64,000 nt of DNA, taken from contig NZ_CP088297.1 of NCBI RefSeq assembly GCF_024666615.1, positions 1,178,001-1,242,000 of the forward strand. The letters run 5' to 3'. The notes beneath the pieces were generated by a model, which was given only the letters and a program-made list of their open reading frames with translations, made no database searches and was not told the DNA's origin. A program made the position numbers and the translations under genes. This DNA is from Aquabacterium sp. J223 (GTDB lineage Bacteria > Pseudomonadota > Gammaproteobacteria > Burkholderiales > Burkholderiaceae_C). Below, piece by piece: positions 51,261-61,598 of this stretch; within the stretch, counting starts at the first letter, position 1, and each line of letters opens with the position of its first letter.

Positions 51261-53799
51261 TCAGTGCCGCAGCGTGGCGGCGGCGGCGCCGGCGCGTCCC
51301 GGCGGCGGCGTCATCGCGGCCAGCTGCTTGCGGGCCCGCGCGGTGGCGCGCTCGAGCAGGTAGGCGCTCTCGAAGGCCCGCATGCGGCCGCTCTCGCACA
51401 GCCGCCTGAGCATGCGGGCGGTCAGCGAGATGGTCTTCTGGTGCTTGCGCCCGCGGCTGAAGATGAAGAAGGCGCGCCCCGGGCTGACGTAGGTCAGGCG
51501 AACCTTCTGCCATTCGCCTTCCAGGTGCATCTGGTAGGCCATGCCGAGCTGCACGTGCTCGGCCAGCGCGGCGCCGCGGGTCGGCTCGGCGCGCTCGGCG
51601 GCGTTCGGCGAGGGCAGGCCGTCGATGTGGATGTCGACCTCGCTCAACTCGGGCTCGTCGGACAGGTCGATGTCCACCTGGCCGTTCCAGTCGACCTCGG
51701 TCTCGCGCACCAGGCCCACCGCCTGCGCCTGCTCGTCGCTGAGGCCCAGGTCCGGGGTGGCCACCACGTCGTCGAGCGTCGGCAGCAGGGCACCGGCCGG
51801 CGGCGCGCCGGGCTCGGGCACCGGCGCGGCCAGGATGGCGTCGAGCTGCTTGACCAGCAGGTTGTGGTCCAGCGTGCGCAGCGACTGGCCCTTCAGCGAT
51901 TCGGCGTGCGCGGGCAGCAGCTGGGCGAAGAACTGCTTGCGGGCGGACTCCGGCCAGCCGATGAGCGACATGCCGTCGTTGAGGTCCTTCATCAGCTGCG
52001 GCAGCCGCAGCAGGAAGGCCTTGCGCTCGGCCGGCGTGCCCTTGGGCTGCACGCTCATCAGCAGCTCGCGGCCGGCGTGGCGCAGGCGCTGCGTCAGCGC
52101 CGCCTCCTCGCCGTGCTCGCGGCGCGCCTGCACCATCGCCTGGCTCCAGACCTGGGCGATGAAGTCGCGCAGGAAGTCCTGCACGTCCACCGCGGTCAGC
52201 GCCGACTGCAGCTGCTGCATGTAGCGCTGCTGCTGCAGCAGCTCGCGCTCGCGCTGGGCCAGCACCTCGCCGGGGTCGCTGCCGTCGTCGCCGCGGATGT
52301 CCTCCCGCGCGGCCTCGGCGACGAAGGCCTCCAGCTCGTCCAGCTTGCGCTCGTACAGCGCCATCTGGTCGAAGTCGCCCTGCACGATCTGCTGCACCAG
52401 CTCGCGCACCAGCGCCAGCAGGCGCCGGCCGGAGTCTTCGCCCACGTCGTCGAAGGCGCAGGCCAGCGACGCGATGCGGTTGACGAAGCGTCGCACCGGG
52501 TGGCGGCGCGACGAGAAGAAGGTGACGTCGGCCAGCGCCACCCGCAGCACCGGCAGCTGCAGCCGGGCGATCTGCCGCGCCATGTGCGGCGGCACCTTGG
52601 GGTCGGACAGCACCTGGTCGAACAGGCTGCCGACGACGTCGATGACCATGTGGTCCAGCGTGCCGGTGGCCGCCTGCCGCAGCTCGTCGCGGTGGGCGAC
52701 GATGAGGTTGCGCAGGCCGGCGCCGCCGGGCGTGGTCGCGCTGCCGAGGTGGGCGGCGTCGCCGGTGGTGCCGAAGTCGGTGCGTCCGCCGCCGCCCTCG
52801 GGACCGAGCTGCGCCAGCCGGCGGATCAGCATGGACAGGTGGGCGTCGAGGGCGTCCGGCGGCGGACCGTCCCAGTGGCCGCCGGCCGCGCCGCCGCCGT
52901 GGTCGCGTCCGCCGGTGCTGGGGCCGCCGAGGCCGTCGCGCCCGGTGCCGGGGCCGGAGCGGTCCTGCGCGCCGCCGACACCGCCGCCGCCGTGCCGGCT
53001 GCCGTAGCCGGAATGGGGGCTGCCATGGCCGGTGCTCAGTCCCGACGGTCCGCTCGCGCCGGTCGCGGGCCCATGCCGGCTGTCCCGCGGCAGCCCGCCG
53101 GCGCGGCTGTCCCGCCCGTCGAAGCGGCCGGCACGGCTGTTCCCCGTGTCGCCTGCGGTGGCCCCGCGCAGCGCCAGGCCGAGCGGTTGCACCCCGTCGC
53201 GGCGCAGCTCGGCCACGATGTCGGCGTAGGTCTGGCGCATCAGCGTGGCCAGCGTCCGGCCGATCTCGGCGGACAGCAGCTTGCGCACGTCCGGTCGGTC
53301 CGACAGCGTGTCGACGCCTTCGACCAGTGCCAGGCCGATCGCCTCCGGCCGCAGCGGGTTGCGCTGGCTGTCCGGCCGCGTGAGGCCCAGCAGGGGGGCC
53401 GATGTAGGCGTCGAGCTCGCGCAGCTCCCATTCGCACTGGTGCTGCAGGTTCAGGCCGAAGCGGTCGGCCTCGACCTGCGCCTCGACCTGGCGGTCGTCG
53501 ACCAGGCTCAGGCTCTGCCAGGCCGTGGCGGTGGCCGCCCGGCTGCCGTCGTGGCGCTCGCGTTCACGGGCCACCCGGCGTTCGATCGCCGCGTCGAAGG
53601 CCTGGCAGAACGCCTCGTGCCGTCGGCTCAGCTCGAACTGCGCGGCCAGCCGCTGGTCCCGCTCGCGCACGCTCATGGCCGACAGCGCCGCCAGACCGAG
53701 GCTGTCCACGCTGCGCTCCGCCGCCAGGCGGGCGGTGGCACAGACGCGGCGAAGCGCCGAATCGAGGGTGGCTGCGAATCGCGGCGAGGGCGGGTTCAT
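51261..53799 (-). CDS. DUF1631 family protein, with an apparent frameshift
   Basis: A large protein of unknown function, found in beta- and gammaproteobacteria. The N-terminal part reads ARLAAERSVDSLGLAALSAM and LSLVDDRQVEAQVEADRFG. After residue ~135 a run of six G on the plus strand (53393-53398) shifts the frame, and the expected PDSQRNPLRPEAIGLALVEG continues in another frame through RKLLSAEIGRTLATLM to 51261. With five the gene is 845 aa. A disordered Gly/Pro-rich loop lies at about residues 200-280. The C-terminus ends in FAEDVQL-type stretches and an RMLRRLCESGRMRAFE segment. Both parts look functional. Confidence 0.85.
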
Positions 53800-53993
53800 C
53801 GGGGGCTGCTCCGGCCAGGGCCGGCCGCACGGTGGCGGCTCGACCGGCTGGTTCGTCTCCGTCTATCGGCCGCCCCGGGAAGGGACTGAAGGAGTATGGG
53901 CGGTCACGGTGTGCGAAGGTGCGCCCGCGAAACGCATCGTCACATTGTTCGCCGCGCCAACTCGCGGCGGCGTCGTGGCCGCCGGCGCCCGCC

Positions 53994-54446
53994 CTAAGGT
54001 GCGCTGCGCTGGCGCAAGGCGTCGCGGATTTCCCGCAGCAGCAGCACGTCCTCGGGCGGAGGGGCGGCGGCCGGTTCGGCGGCCGGCTGCTCCAGGCGCC
54101 GCCGCACCCGGTTGACCTGGCGCACCATCAGGAAGATGACGAAGGCCAGCAGCACGAAGTTCAGCAGCACGGTCAGGAAGTTGCCGTAGGCGAACAGCGG
54201 CACCCCGGCCTTGGTCAGCGCCTCGTAGGTCATCGGGCCCTGGTAGCCGGGCGGCGGGTCGGCCAGGCGCAGGAAGTGGTTCGAGAAGTCGAGCCCGCCG
54301 ATGACCCGGCCGACCACCGGCATCACCAGGTCCTTAACCAGCGAATCGACGATCTTGGCGAACGCCGCGCCGACGATCACGCCGACCGCCAGGTCGACCA
54401 CGTTGCCGCGGACGGCGAACTCCCGGAACTCTTTGGCGAAACCCAT
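53994..54446 (-). CDS. mscL: Large-conductance mechanosensitive channel
   Basis: A pentameric inner-membrane channel that opens under osmotic downshock. 150 aa with the N-terminal amphipathic helix ([20 protein letters not shown]), first membrane helix, periplasmic loop with [14 protein letters not shown], and second membrane helix ([20 protein letters not shown]), then a charged C-terminal bundle. The ATG at 54446 is the family start. The 194-bp gap to the DUF1631 gene holds no ORF. Confidence 0.95.
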   Translation of the reverse strand: MGFAKEFREFAVRGNVVDLAVGVIVGAAFAKIVDSLVKDLVMPVVGRVIGGLDFSNHFLRLADPPPGYQGPMTYEALTKAGVPLFAYGNFLTVLLNFVLLAFVIFLMVRQVNRVRRRLEQPAAEPAAAPPPEDVLLLREIRDALRQRSAP

Positions 54447-54554
54447 GCTGGAGGTCCTTGCCACGACGAAGGTCACGGCCCCGAGGCAGTATCGCGGCCG
54501 GCCCCCGCTGCCCACAAGCCGACGCCCGGCCTGCGGTGACGCTGCATCGCTCCG

Positions 54555-54562
54555 CTAGAATC
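54555..54562 (+). promoter_or_regulatory. Probable petABC promoter -10
   Basis: CTAGAATC (TAGAAT core), 40 bp before the petA ATG, in the divergent gap with mscL. It is the same octamer as before rpmF, tatA and (minus strand) the wza-like gene. Confidence 0.45.
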
Positions 54563-54602
54563 TCGGGTTGCCCCTGACCAGAAGCCAGTCCAAGGAATCT
54601 GC

Positions 54603-55205
54603 ATGAGTAAGCCGCAAGTCGACCAGGGCCGCCGCACCTGGGTCGCGATCGCCTGTGGCGCCGGCGCGGTGGGCGGTGTCGCCACCGCCGTGCCCTTCGT
54701 CAGCACCTTCCAGCCCTCCGAGCGCGCGCGCGCCGCCGGGGCGGCGGTCGAAGTCGACATCGGCAACCTCAAGCCCGGCGAAAAGCTGACGGTCGAATGG
54801 CGCGGCAAGCCGGTGTGGATCATCCACCGCACCCCGCAGATGCTGGAAGCGCTGAAGAAGGACGAGGCGCAGCTCGCCGATCCCAAGTCGGAGCGCAAGC
54901 CCGACGAGGTGACGCCGATGAAGGAGACGCGCAACCAGTGGCGCTCCATCAAGCCGGAGATCCTGGTCGTCGTGGGCATCTGCTCGCACCTCGGCTGCTC
55001 GCCGACGGACAAGTTCCAGGCCGGCCCCCAGCCCTCGCTGCCCAGCGACTGGGCCGGCGGTTTCCTCTGCCCCTGCCACGGTTCGACCTTCGACATGGCC
55101 GGCCGGGTCTTCAAGAACGTGCCGGCGCCCGACAACCTCGAGGTGCCGCCCTACACCTTCCTGTCCGACAGCCGCCTGCTGATCGGCGAGGCGAAGCAGG
55201 CCTGA
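54603..55205 (+). CDS. petA: Ubiquinol-cytochrome c reductase, Rieske iron-sulfur subunit
   Basis: The [2Fe-2S] subunit of the bc1 complex, 200 aa. An N-terminal membrane helix (VAIACGAGAVGGVATAVPFV) preceded by RRTWV is a Tat-type anchor. The Rieske ligands are Cys/His in GICSHLGCSP and Cys/His in FLCPCHGSTFD, with the extra disulfide cysteines. First gene of petABC. Confidence 0.97.
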   Translation: MSKPQVDQGRRTWVAIACGAGAVGGVATAVPFVSTFQPSERARAAGAAVEVDIGNLKPGEKLTVEWRGKPVWIIHRTPQMLEALKKDEAQLADPKSERKPDEVTPMKETRNQWRSIKPEILVVVGICSHLGCSPTDKFQAGPQPSLPSDWAGGFLCPCHGSTFDMAGRVFKNVPAPDNLEVPPYTFLSDSRLLIGEAKQA

Positions 55206-55221
55206 CCGGAGCACGACGAGC

Positions 55222-56622
55222 ATGGCTGAGTACAAGGAAATTTCCGCCAGCGCGCCGGCCTCGGCAAAGCTGCTGAACTGGGTCGACAACCGGTTCCCGC
55301 TGTCCAAGCTCTACAACGAGCACGTCGGCGAGTACTACGCACCGAAGAACTTCAACGTCTGGTACGTCTTCGGTTCGCTGGCGCTGCTGGTGCTGGTGAT
55401 CCAGATCGTCACCGGCATCTTCCTGGTGATGAACTACAAGCCCGACGCGAACCTGGCGTTCGCCTCGGTCGAGTACATCATGCGCGACGTGCCGTGGGGC
55501 TGGCTGATCCGCTACATGCACTCCACCGGCGCGTCGGCGTTCTTCGTCGTCGTCTACCTGCACATGTTCCGCGCGCTGCTCTACGGCAGCTACCGCAAGC
55601 CGCGCGAGCTGGTGTGGATCTTCGGCTGCGCCATCTTCCTGGTGCTGATGGCCGAGGCCTTCATGGGCTACCTGCTGCCCTGGGGCCAGATGAGCTTCTG
55701 GGGCGCCCAGGTGATCGTCAACCTGTTCGCCGCGGTGCCCTTCGTCGGCCCGGACCTGGCGCTGCTGATCCGCGGCGACTACGTGGTCAGCGACGCCACG
55801 CTGAACCGCTTCTTCAGCTTCCACGTCATCGCCATCCCGCTGGTGCTGCTGGGCCTGGTGGTGGCGCACATCATCGCGCTGCACGAGGTGGGCTCGAACA
55901 ACCCGGACGGGGTCGAGATCAAAGCCAAGAAGGACGCCAGCGGGCGGCCGCTGGACGGCATCCCCTTCCACCCGTACTACACGGTGCACGACATCTTCGC
56001 GGTGAGCGTGTTCCTGTTCGTCTTCAGCGCCATCATCTTCTTCGCGCCGGAGCTGGGCGGCTACTTCCTCGAATACAACAACTTCATCCCGGCCGATCCG
56101 CTGCAGACGCCCGCGCACATCGCCCCGGTGTGGTACTTCACGCCGTTCTATTCGATGCTGCGCGCCACCACCGACGAGATGATCAACGCCCTGTGCGTGA
56201 TCTTCGCGCTGGCGGCGGCCTTCGCCTTCATCAAGGGCCGGCTGTCGCTGGTGACCAAGGTGGGCATCGTCATCGCCGCCGTCGTGGCCATCGTCCTGCT
56301 CAAGACCTTCGACGCCAAGTTCTGGGGCGTGGTGGTGATGGGCGGCGCCGTGATCATCCTGTTCTTCCTGCCCTGGCTGGACAAGAGCCCGGCCAAGTCG
56401 ATCCGCTACCGCCCGACCTGGCACCGCTACGTCTACGCCGTCTTCGTGGTGTTCTTCGTCGTGCTGGCCTACCTGGGCATCCAGCCGCCGTCGACCGTCG
56501 GCACGCTGATCGCGCAGGTCGGCACGGTCTTCTACTTCGGCTTCTTCCTGCTGATGCCGTGGTGGACCCGGCTGGGCAGCTTCAAGCCCGTGCCGGAACG
56601 CGTCACCTTCCACGCCCATTGA
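55222..56622 (+). CDS. petB: Ubiquinol-cytochrome c reductase, cytochrome b subunit
   Basis: The membrane core of the bc1 complex, with two b-type hemes. 466 aa and eight or more membrane helices. Heme ligands are two His in MHSTGASAFFVVVYLHMFR and two in HVIAIPLVLLGLVVAHII. The quinol-site PEWY-type motif appears as PVWYFTPFYSMLR, as in many betaproteobacteria. 16 bp after petA. Confidence 0.97.
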   Translation: MAEYKEISASAPASAKLLNWVDNRFPLSKLYNEHVGEYYAPKNFNVWYVFGSLALLVLVIQIVTGIFLVMNYKPDANLAFASVEYIMRDVPWGWLIRYMHSTGASAFFVVVYLHMFRALLYGSYRKPRELVWIFGCAIFLVLMAEAFMGYLLPWGQMSFWGAQVIVNLFAAVPFVGPDLALLIRGDYVVSDATLNRFFSFHVIAIPLVLLGLVVAHIIALHEVGSNNPDGVEIKAKKDASGRPLDGIPFHPYYTVHDIFAVSVFLFVFSAIIFFAPELGGYFLEYNNFIPADPLQTPAHIAPVWYFTPFYSMLRATTDEMINALCVIFALAAAFAFIKGRLSLVTKVGIVIAAVVAIVLLKTFDAKFWGVVVMGGAVIILFFLPWLDKSPAKSIRYRPTWHRYVYAVFVVFFVVLAYLGIQPPSTVGTLIAQVGTVFYFGFFLLMPWWTRLGSFKPVPERVTFHAH

Positions 56623-56644
56623 CCGCGGCAGGAGCCTCATCAAC

Positions 56645-57412
56645 ATGAAGAAACTCATCGCCTGCCTGCTGGCCGCGCTGGCGTTCGTCTCCGCCGCGTC
56701 GGCCGCCGAGGGCGGCATGGCCTGGGACAGCTTCCCGACGGAGCGGCTGACCGACCGCGCGGCGCTGCAAAACGGCGCCAAGCTCTTCGTCAACCACTGC
56801 CTGAGCTGCCATTCGGCGGCGTTCATGCGCTACAACCGGTTGACCGACATCGGCCTGACGGAAGACCAGATCAAGGCCAACCTGCTGTTCCCCACCGACA
56901 AGGTGGGCGACACGATGAAGTCGGCCATCGACCCCAAGCAGGCCAAGGAATGGTTCGGCGCCACCCCGCCGGACCTGACGCTGGTGGCGCGCTCGCGCGC
57001 CGGTGCCGGCGGCACCGGGTCGGACTACCTGTACACGCTGCTGCGCAGCTACTACCGCGACGACACCCGCGCCACCGGCTGGAACAACCTGGCCTTCCCG
57101 AACATCGGCATGCCGCACCCGCTGTGGGAACTGCAGGGCCAGCGCATCGCCCGGTTCGAGAACGTCAAGGACCCGCACGACGAAGGCAAGACGCTGCACG
57201 TCTTCAAGGGCTACGAGCAGATCACCCCCGGCACGCTGCCGCAGCAGCGCTACGACGAGGCGGTGGCCGACCTGGTGGCCTACATGACGTGGATGGCCGA
57301 GCCCGCCCAGCAGAGCCGCCTGCGCATCGGCGTGTGGGTGCTGCTGTACCTGGGGCTCTTCATCGTCGTCGCCTGGCGGCTCAACGCCGCCTACTGGAAG
57401 GACGTCAAGTAA
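56645..57412 (+). CDS. petC: Ubiquinol-cytochrome c reductase, cytochrome c1 subunit
   Basis: The c-type heme subunit of the bc1 complex. 255 aa: a cleaved signal peptide (CLLAALAFVSAASAAEG), the heme motif CLSCHS, the Met ligand region IGMPHPLWELQG and a C-terminal membrane anchor (LRIGVWVLLYLGLFIVVAWR). Third gene of the operon, 22 bp after petB. sspA follows. Confidence 0.97.
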   Translation: MKKLIACLLAALAFVSAASAAEGGMAWDSFPTERLTDRAALQNGAKLFVNHCLSCHSAAFMRYNRLTDIGLTEDQIKANLLFPTDKVGDTMKSAIDPKQAKEWFGATPPDLTLVARSRAGAGGTGSDYLYTLLRSYYRDDTRATGWNNLAFPNIGMPHPLWELQGQRIARFENVKDPHDEGKTLHVFKGYEQITPGTLPQQRYDEAVADLVAYMTWMAEPAQQSRLRIGVWVLLYLGLFIVVAWRLNAAYWKDVK

Positions 57413-57527
57413 CCGCTTCATGGCGCTCCGCGGGCGCCACCCACCTCCACCGCGCAGTGGTGCACCCCGGTGCCCCTGCGCGTCTTGGTTTTCCTGCCGC
57501 TCTCGAACCCCTTAGGAGCCTGCCGTC

Positions 57528-58145
57528 ATGATGGTGCTCTACTCCGGAACCACCTGCCCCTACTCGCACCGCTGCCGCTTCGTCCTCTTCGAGAAGGGCA
57601 TGGACTTCGAGATCCGCGACGTCGACCTCTTCGCCAAGCCGGAGGACATCGCGCTGATGAACCCGTACAACGAGGTGCCCATCCTGGTGGAGCGCGACCT
57701 CATCCTGTACGAGTCGCACATCATCAACGAGTACATCGACGAGCGCTTCCCGCACCCCCAGCTGATGCCCGGCGACCCGGTGGCGCGTGCGCGCGTGCGG
57801 CTGTTCCTCTTCAACTTCGAGAAGGAACTGTTCGCCCACGTCAATGTGCTCGAGGCGCGCAGCATGACGGTCAAGGCGACCGACAAGCAGCTCGAGAAGG
57901 CGCGCAGCCAGATCCGCGACCGGCTGACCCAGCTGGCGCCGATCTTCCTGAAGAACAAGTACATGCTCGGAGACGACTTCTCGATGCTCGACGTCGCCAT
58001 CGCGCCGCTGCTGTGGCGCCTGGACTACTACGGCATCGACCTGTCGAAGAACGCCGCGCCGCTGCTGAAGTACGCCGAGCGCATCTTCTCCCGCCCGGCC
58101 TACATCGAGGCGCTGACGCCGTCCGAGAAGGTGATGCGCAAGTAA
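57528..58145 (+). CDS. sspA: Stringent starvation protein A
   Basis: A GST-fold protein that binds RNA polymerase and supports stationary-phase and acid survival. 205 aa with SGTTCPYSHRCRFVLFEKGM, NEVPILVERDLILYES and an all-helical C-terminal domain. The start ATG is one codon before a second ATG. It is followed after 43 bp by sspB, as usual. Confidence 0.94.
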   Translation: MMVLYSGTTCPYSHRCRFVLFEKGMDFEIRDVDLFAKPEDIALMNPYNEVPILVERDLILYESHIINEYIDERFPHPQLMPGDPVARARVRLFLFNFEKELFAHVNVLEARSMTVKATDKQLEKARSQIRDRLTQLAPIFLKNKYMLGDDFSMLDVAIAPLLWRLDYYGIDLSKNAAPLLKYAERIFSRPAYIEALTPSEKVMRK

Positions 58146-58188
58146 GGAGCGGGCCGAAGAACCGCCAGCACAAGGGAGCGATCGCCAC

Positions 58189-58755
58189 ATGAGCAGCAGC
58201 CCTCCGCCGGGTGGCGACGCCCAGGGGACCTCCACCCGGCCGTACCTCATCCGCGCGCTGCACGACTGGTGCACCGACAACGGCTTCACGCCCTACATCG
58301 CGGTCTTCGTCGACCGCAGCGTGCAGGTGCCGATGGAGTACGTGAAGAACAACGAGATCGTGCTCAACGTCGGCTTCGAGGCGACCTCGGGCCTGAAGCT
58401 GGGCAACGAGCTGATCGAGTTCAAGGCGCGCTTCGGCGGCAGCGCGCGCGAGATCGTCGTGCCGGTGGACCACGTCGTCGCCATCTACGCCCGGGAGAAC
58501 GGCCAGGGCATGGCCTTCCCCGTGCCCACCGACGCCGGCGTGCCGACCGCCGGTGCCGCAGGTGCCGCGGCCGGCGGTGAGCCGGAGGGCGGCGCCGCCC
58601 AGGGCAAGCCGGCCGGGCTGCGGCTGGCGTCGGCCGACGGCGTGGGCCCCGCGCCCGCACCCGCGCCCGCACCGGGAAGCGGCAAGCCGGCGCCCGAGCC
58701 GCCCCCCGAGCCCTCGCCGCCGGCAGGGCGGCCGTCGTTGAAGCGCATCAAGTAG
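58189..58755 (+). CDS. sspB: ClpXP protease specificity-enhancing factor
   Basis: An adaptor that delivers ssrA-tagged and other substrates to ClpXP. The folded N-terminal domain (YLIRALHDWCTDNGFTPYIA, NVGFEATSGLKLGNELIEFK) is followed by a long Ala/Gly/Pro-rich flexible linker and ends in GRPSLKRIK, equivalent to the ClpX-binding tail of E. coli SspB. At 188 aa the linker is longer than in E. coli. Confidence 0.94.
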   Translation: MSSSPPPGGDAQGTSTRPYLIRALHDWCTDNGFTPYIAVFVDRSVQVPMEYVKNNEIVLNVGFEATSGLKLGNELIEFKARFGGSAREIVVPVDHVVAIYARENGQGMAFPVPTDAGVPTAGAAGAAAGGEPEGGAAQGKPAGLRLASADGVGPAPAPAPAPGSGKPAPEPPPEPSPPAGRPSLKRIK

Positions 58756-58801
58756 CGGTCCGCGCCGCCACCCCCCGTCCCGACGTCCGCGACGCCCGCC
58801 G

Positions 58802-60445
58802 ATGCTCTTCAACTCGCTCGAGTTCCTCGCCTTCTTCGGCATCGTCTACGGGCTGTACCTGGTGCTGCCCTTTCGAGGGCAGAACACGCTGCTGCTGCTC
58901 GCCGGCTACGTGTTCTACGGCTGGTGGGACGTCAATTTCCTGTTCCTGATCGCCTTCTCGACCACGGTCGACTTCTGGATCGGGCTGATGCTGGCCGAGG
59001 GCCGGGTGCCCACCCGCCAGCGCTGGGCGGCGTCGGTGTTCATCGTCGCGGCGGCCGTGGTCTTCCTCTGTGTCGACTGGGCGGCGCTGGTGTCGTGGTT
59101 CACCCCCGGCGCGCAGCCGCTGGCCTGGACGGCGAGCGCGGTGGGCGGCTGGACCGTGGTCGGCAGCCTGGCCTTCGTGCTGGTGGCCAACGCCACGCAC
59201 GACCGCATCGCCGCCATGGCGCCCGACCGCCGGCGGCGGCTGATGCTGTTCATGACGGTGTTCGTCAACCTGGCGTTCCTCGGCTGCTTCAAGTACTTCA
59301 ACTTCTTCATCGACAGCGCCGAGTCCGCGCTGGCCGGCCTCGGCCTGAACCCGGAGCTCTTCCACCTGCACATCGTGCTGCCGGTGGGCATCAGCTTCTA
59401 CACCTTCCAGTCGCTGAGCTACACGATCGACGTCTCGCGCGGGCTGGTCAAGCCGACCCGCCGCCTGCAGGACTTCGCGCTTTTCGTCGCCTACTTCCCG
59501 CCGATGGTGGCCGGCCCGATCGAGCGCGCGCGCCACCTGCTGCCGCAGCTGCTGCAGCCGCGCCGCGTGCGCTGGCGGCAGGTCGGCCAGGGTCTGCTGC
59601 TCATCCTCTTCGGTCTGTTCAAGAAGGTGGCGATCGCCGACGGCGTGGCGCCGGCCGTCAACGCCGTCTTCAATTCGAGCGGCGCGGTGTCCGCCGGCGA
59701 CATCGCCATGGCGACGGTGTTGTTCGCCGTCCAGATCTTCTGCGACTTCTCCGGCTACTCGGACATCGCCCGCGGCGTCAGCAAGATGATGGGCATCGAG
59801 CTGATGCTCAACTTCCGGCTGCCGTACTTCTCCAAGAACCCGAGCGAGTTCTGGCGCCGCTGGCACATCAGCCTCAGTTCCTGGCTGCGCGACTACCTGT
59901 ACATCTCGCTGGGCGGCAACCGCCGCGGCGAGGGCCGGACCTACTTCAACCTGATGGCCACGATGACGCTCGGCGGCCTGTGGCACGGCGCGGCCTGGAA
60001 CTTCGTGCTGTGGGGTGTCTACCAGGGCGCGCTGCTGTGCGTCCACCGCTTCTTCACCGGCGACCGCCGGCCGGCCGCACCCCGCCCCGGCCTCACCGGC
60101 GCGGCCGTCGGCGCGCTGCAGATCGCGTTCTTCTTCGTCTTCGTCTGCTATGGCTGGCTGCTCTTCCGCGCCAACTCGTTCGACCAGATCGTCCTCTTCA
60201 CCCAGACCCTGCTGGGATTCGGTCCGTCCGGGGTGCCGTCGGTCATCCCCAAGCCGCCGCTGTCGGCGCTGGCCGGCATGGCGCTGCTGTTCGCGCTGCA
60301 GCTGGCCGAGCACCTGCAGGGCCGGCTCGACGCCGTGCGCTTCTGGCCGCGGCCGGTGCAGGGCGCGCTCTGCGCGGTGGCCCTGGTAATCCTGGTCATG
60401 GGAACGAGCAATGCGCCGGTCCAGTTCATCTACTTCCAGTTCTGA
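58802..60445 (+). CDS. MBOAT-family membrane-bound O-acyltransferase (AlgI-like)
   Basis: An inner-membrane enzyme that transfers acyl groups to a secreted polysaccharide. 547 aa with about eleven membrane helices. Family signatures are YTFQSLSYTIDVSRG, the SGYSDIARG and FWRRWHISLSSWLRDY loop, and the catalytic His in GGLWHGAAWNFVLWG. It is the first gene of a second polysaccharide locus. Its partner protein overlaps it by 35 bp. The alginate neighbours algJ, algX and algK are absent, so the substrate is not necessarily alginate. Confidence 0.9.
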   Translation: MLFNSLEFLAFFGIVYGLYLVLPFRGQNTLLLLAGYVFYGWWDVNFLFLIAFSTTVDFWIGLMLAEGRVPTRQRWAASVFIVAAAVVFLCVDWAALVSWFTPGAQPLAWTASAVGGWTVVGSLAFVLVANATHDRIAAMAPDRRRRLMLFMTVFVNLAFLGCFKYFNFFIDSAESALAGLGLNPELFHLHIVLPVGISFYTFQSLSYTIDVSRGLVKPTRRLQDFALFVAYFPPMVAGPIERARHLLPQLLQPRRVRWRQVGQGLLLILFGLFKKVAIADGVAPAVNAVFNSSGAVSAGDIAMATVLFAVQIFCDFSGYSDIARGVSKMMGIELMLNFRLPYFSKNPSEFWRRWHISLSSWLRDYLYISLGGNRRGEGRTYFNLMATMTLGGLWHGAAWNFVLWGVYQGALLCVHRFFTGDRRPAAPRPGLTGAAVGALQIAFFFVFVCYGWLLFRANSFDQIVLFTQTLLGFGPSGVPSVIPKPPLSALAGMALLFALQLAEHLQGRLDAVRFWPRPVQGALCAVALVILVMGTSNAPVQFIYFQF

Positions 60446-61598
60446 CGTCCGCCGCGGCGTGCCCGCCCACCGCCGCGCCGTGCTGCAGGTGGTCGCATGG
60501 ACGCTGCTGTTCGCCGCGCTGATCGACGTGGCCATCAACCTGGCGTTCCGCGTGCCGGCCGATCCGCGGCAGAAGCCGGGCACGCTGGCCAACTACTTCG
60601 AGTACGGCCGCTCGGTGGAGGCCAAGCTGCGGCGCAGCCTCGGCCCGGACGACGAGCGGGCCGCCGACATCGCCGTCGCCGGCTGGATCGATCGCGACTG
60701 CACCCGGGCGGTGAAGGGCGAACCGGGCCGCACCACCATCGCCTTCTACGGCATGTCGTTCAGCAACCAGGTGGGCGACGCGCTGGCCGAGCTGGACCCG
60801 TCGGTGCACACCGTCTATTTCGCCGGCCCGTCGGCGCCGCCCAACCACAGCATGGGCTGCTTCCACCTGCGGCAGGCGAAGGCGGGCGATGCGGGCGACG
60901 ACCCGGCCAGCGTGCAGGTGCTCGGCGTGCTGGCCTCCAGCGTGAAGGGGCTGCTGTCGATGACCGGCGCGACCACCGGCTTCGAGGGCCCGGCGCCGTT
61001 CACCTACCCGCGCTATCGGCTGGACGACCAGGGGCGGCTGCAGGCCACGCAGCCGCTGGTCCGGTCCACGGCCGATTGGCGTGAGGTGATGGCCGATCCC
61101 CAGCGGTGGGGGGCCTTCAAGCAGCAGCTGGCGCAACACGACCGCTTCTACGACCCGCTGCTCTTCGACGCCGGCGTCGGCGACCGCAGCGCCATCGTGC
61201 GCATGCTGCGCCGTGCCTGGGCGCAGCACAGCAGCCGCGACCTGGCGGACAGCGTGCTCGGTCCGGACGGCTTCAGCGCCGACCCCGAGATCGGGCCGGT
61301 GCTGCAGGCGCTGGTGCTCGACTTCGCCCAGCGCTCGCGGGCGGCGGGCAAGCGGCCGGTGGTGCTGCTGCTGCACGACGGACAGAGCGGCGACGCGCTG
61401 CACCGACTGCTGTCGCCGGTGCTGACGGCCCATGGCGTCGACCACGTGAGCACGCACGAGGTGGCGCCCACCAGCGACCGTGCCAACTTCATCGGCGACG
61501 GCCACTTCACCCCGCTGGCCAACCTGCGCATCGCGGCCGAACTGCGCAAGCAGCTGGCCCGTGCCCCCACGACCGCCCCGGGCGTGACGAGCAAATGA
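60411..61598 (+). CDS. Secreted or membrane-anchored protein, SGNH-like, partner of the MBOAT enzyme
   Basis: I do not recognise the family firmly. The 395-aa product has an N-terminal membrane segment (VVAWTLLFAALIDVAINLAF), so the rest is periplasmic. YGMSFSNQVGDAL and the C-terminal GDGHFTPLANLRIA recall the nucleophile and DxxH blocks of SGNH (GDSL) hydrolases, as in AlgJ/AlgX-type acetyl-transfer partners. Its place directly behind an MBOAT gene supports that role. The ATG at 60411 overlaps MBOAT by 35 bp; GTG 60459 is an alternative that keeps the membrane segment. Confidence 0.7.
   Translation: MRRSSSSTSSSDVRRGVPAHRRAVLQVVAWTLLFAALIDVAINLAFRVPADPRQKPGTLANYFEYGRSVEAKLRRSLGPDDERAADIAVAGWIDRDCTRAVKGEPGRTTIAFYGMSFSNQVGDALAELDPSVHTVYFAGPSAPPNHSMGCFHLRQAKAGDAGDDPASVQVLGVLASSVKGLLSMTGATTGFEGPAPFTYPRYRLDDQGRLQATQPLVRSTADWREVMADPQRWGAFKQQLAQHDRFYDPLLFDAGVGDRSAIVRMLRRAWAQHSSRDLADSVLGPDGFSADPEIGPVLQALVLDFAQRSRAAGKRPVVLLLHDGQSGDALHRLLSPVLTAHGVDHVSTHEVAPTSDRANFIGDGHFTPLANLRIAAELRKQLARAPTTAPGVTSK

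Noticed and set aside
51264-54539. A plus-strand open frame of about 1090 codons over the DUF1631 and mscL genes
   Set aside because: It runs antisense across two recognised genes, and its residue composition (His, Gln, Arg, Val-rich) is that of a shadow frame.
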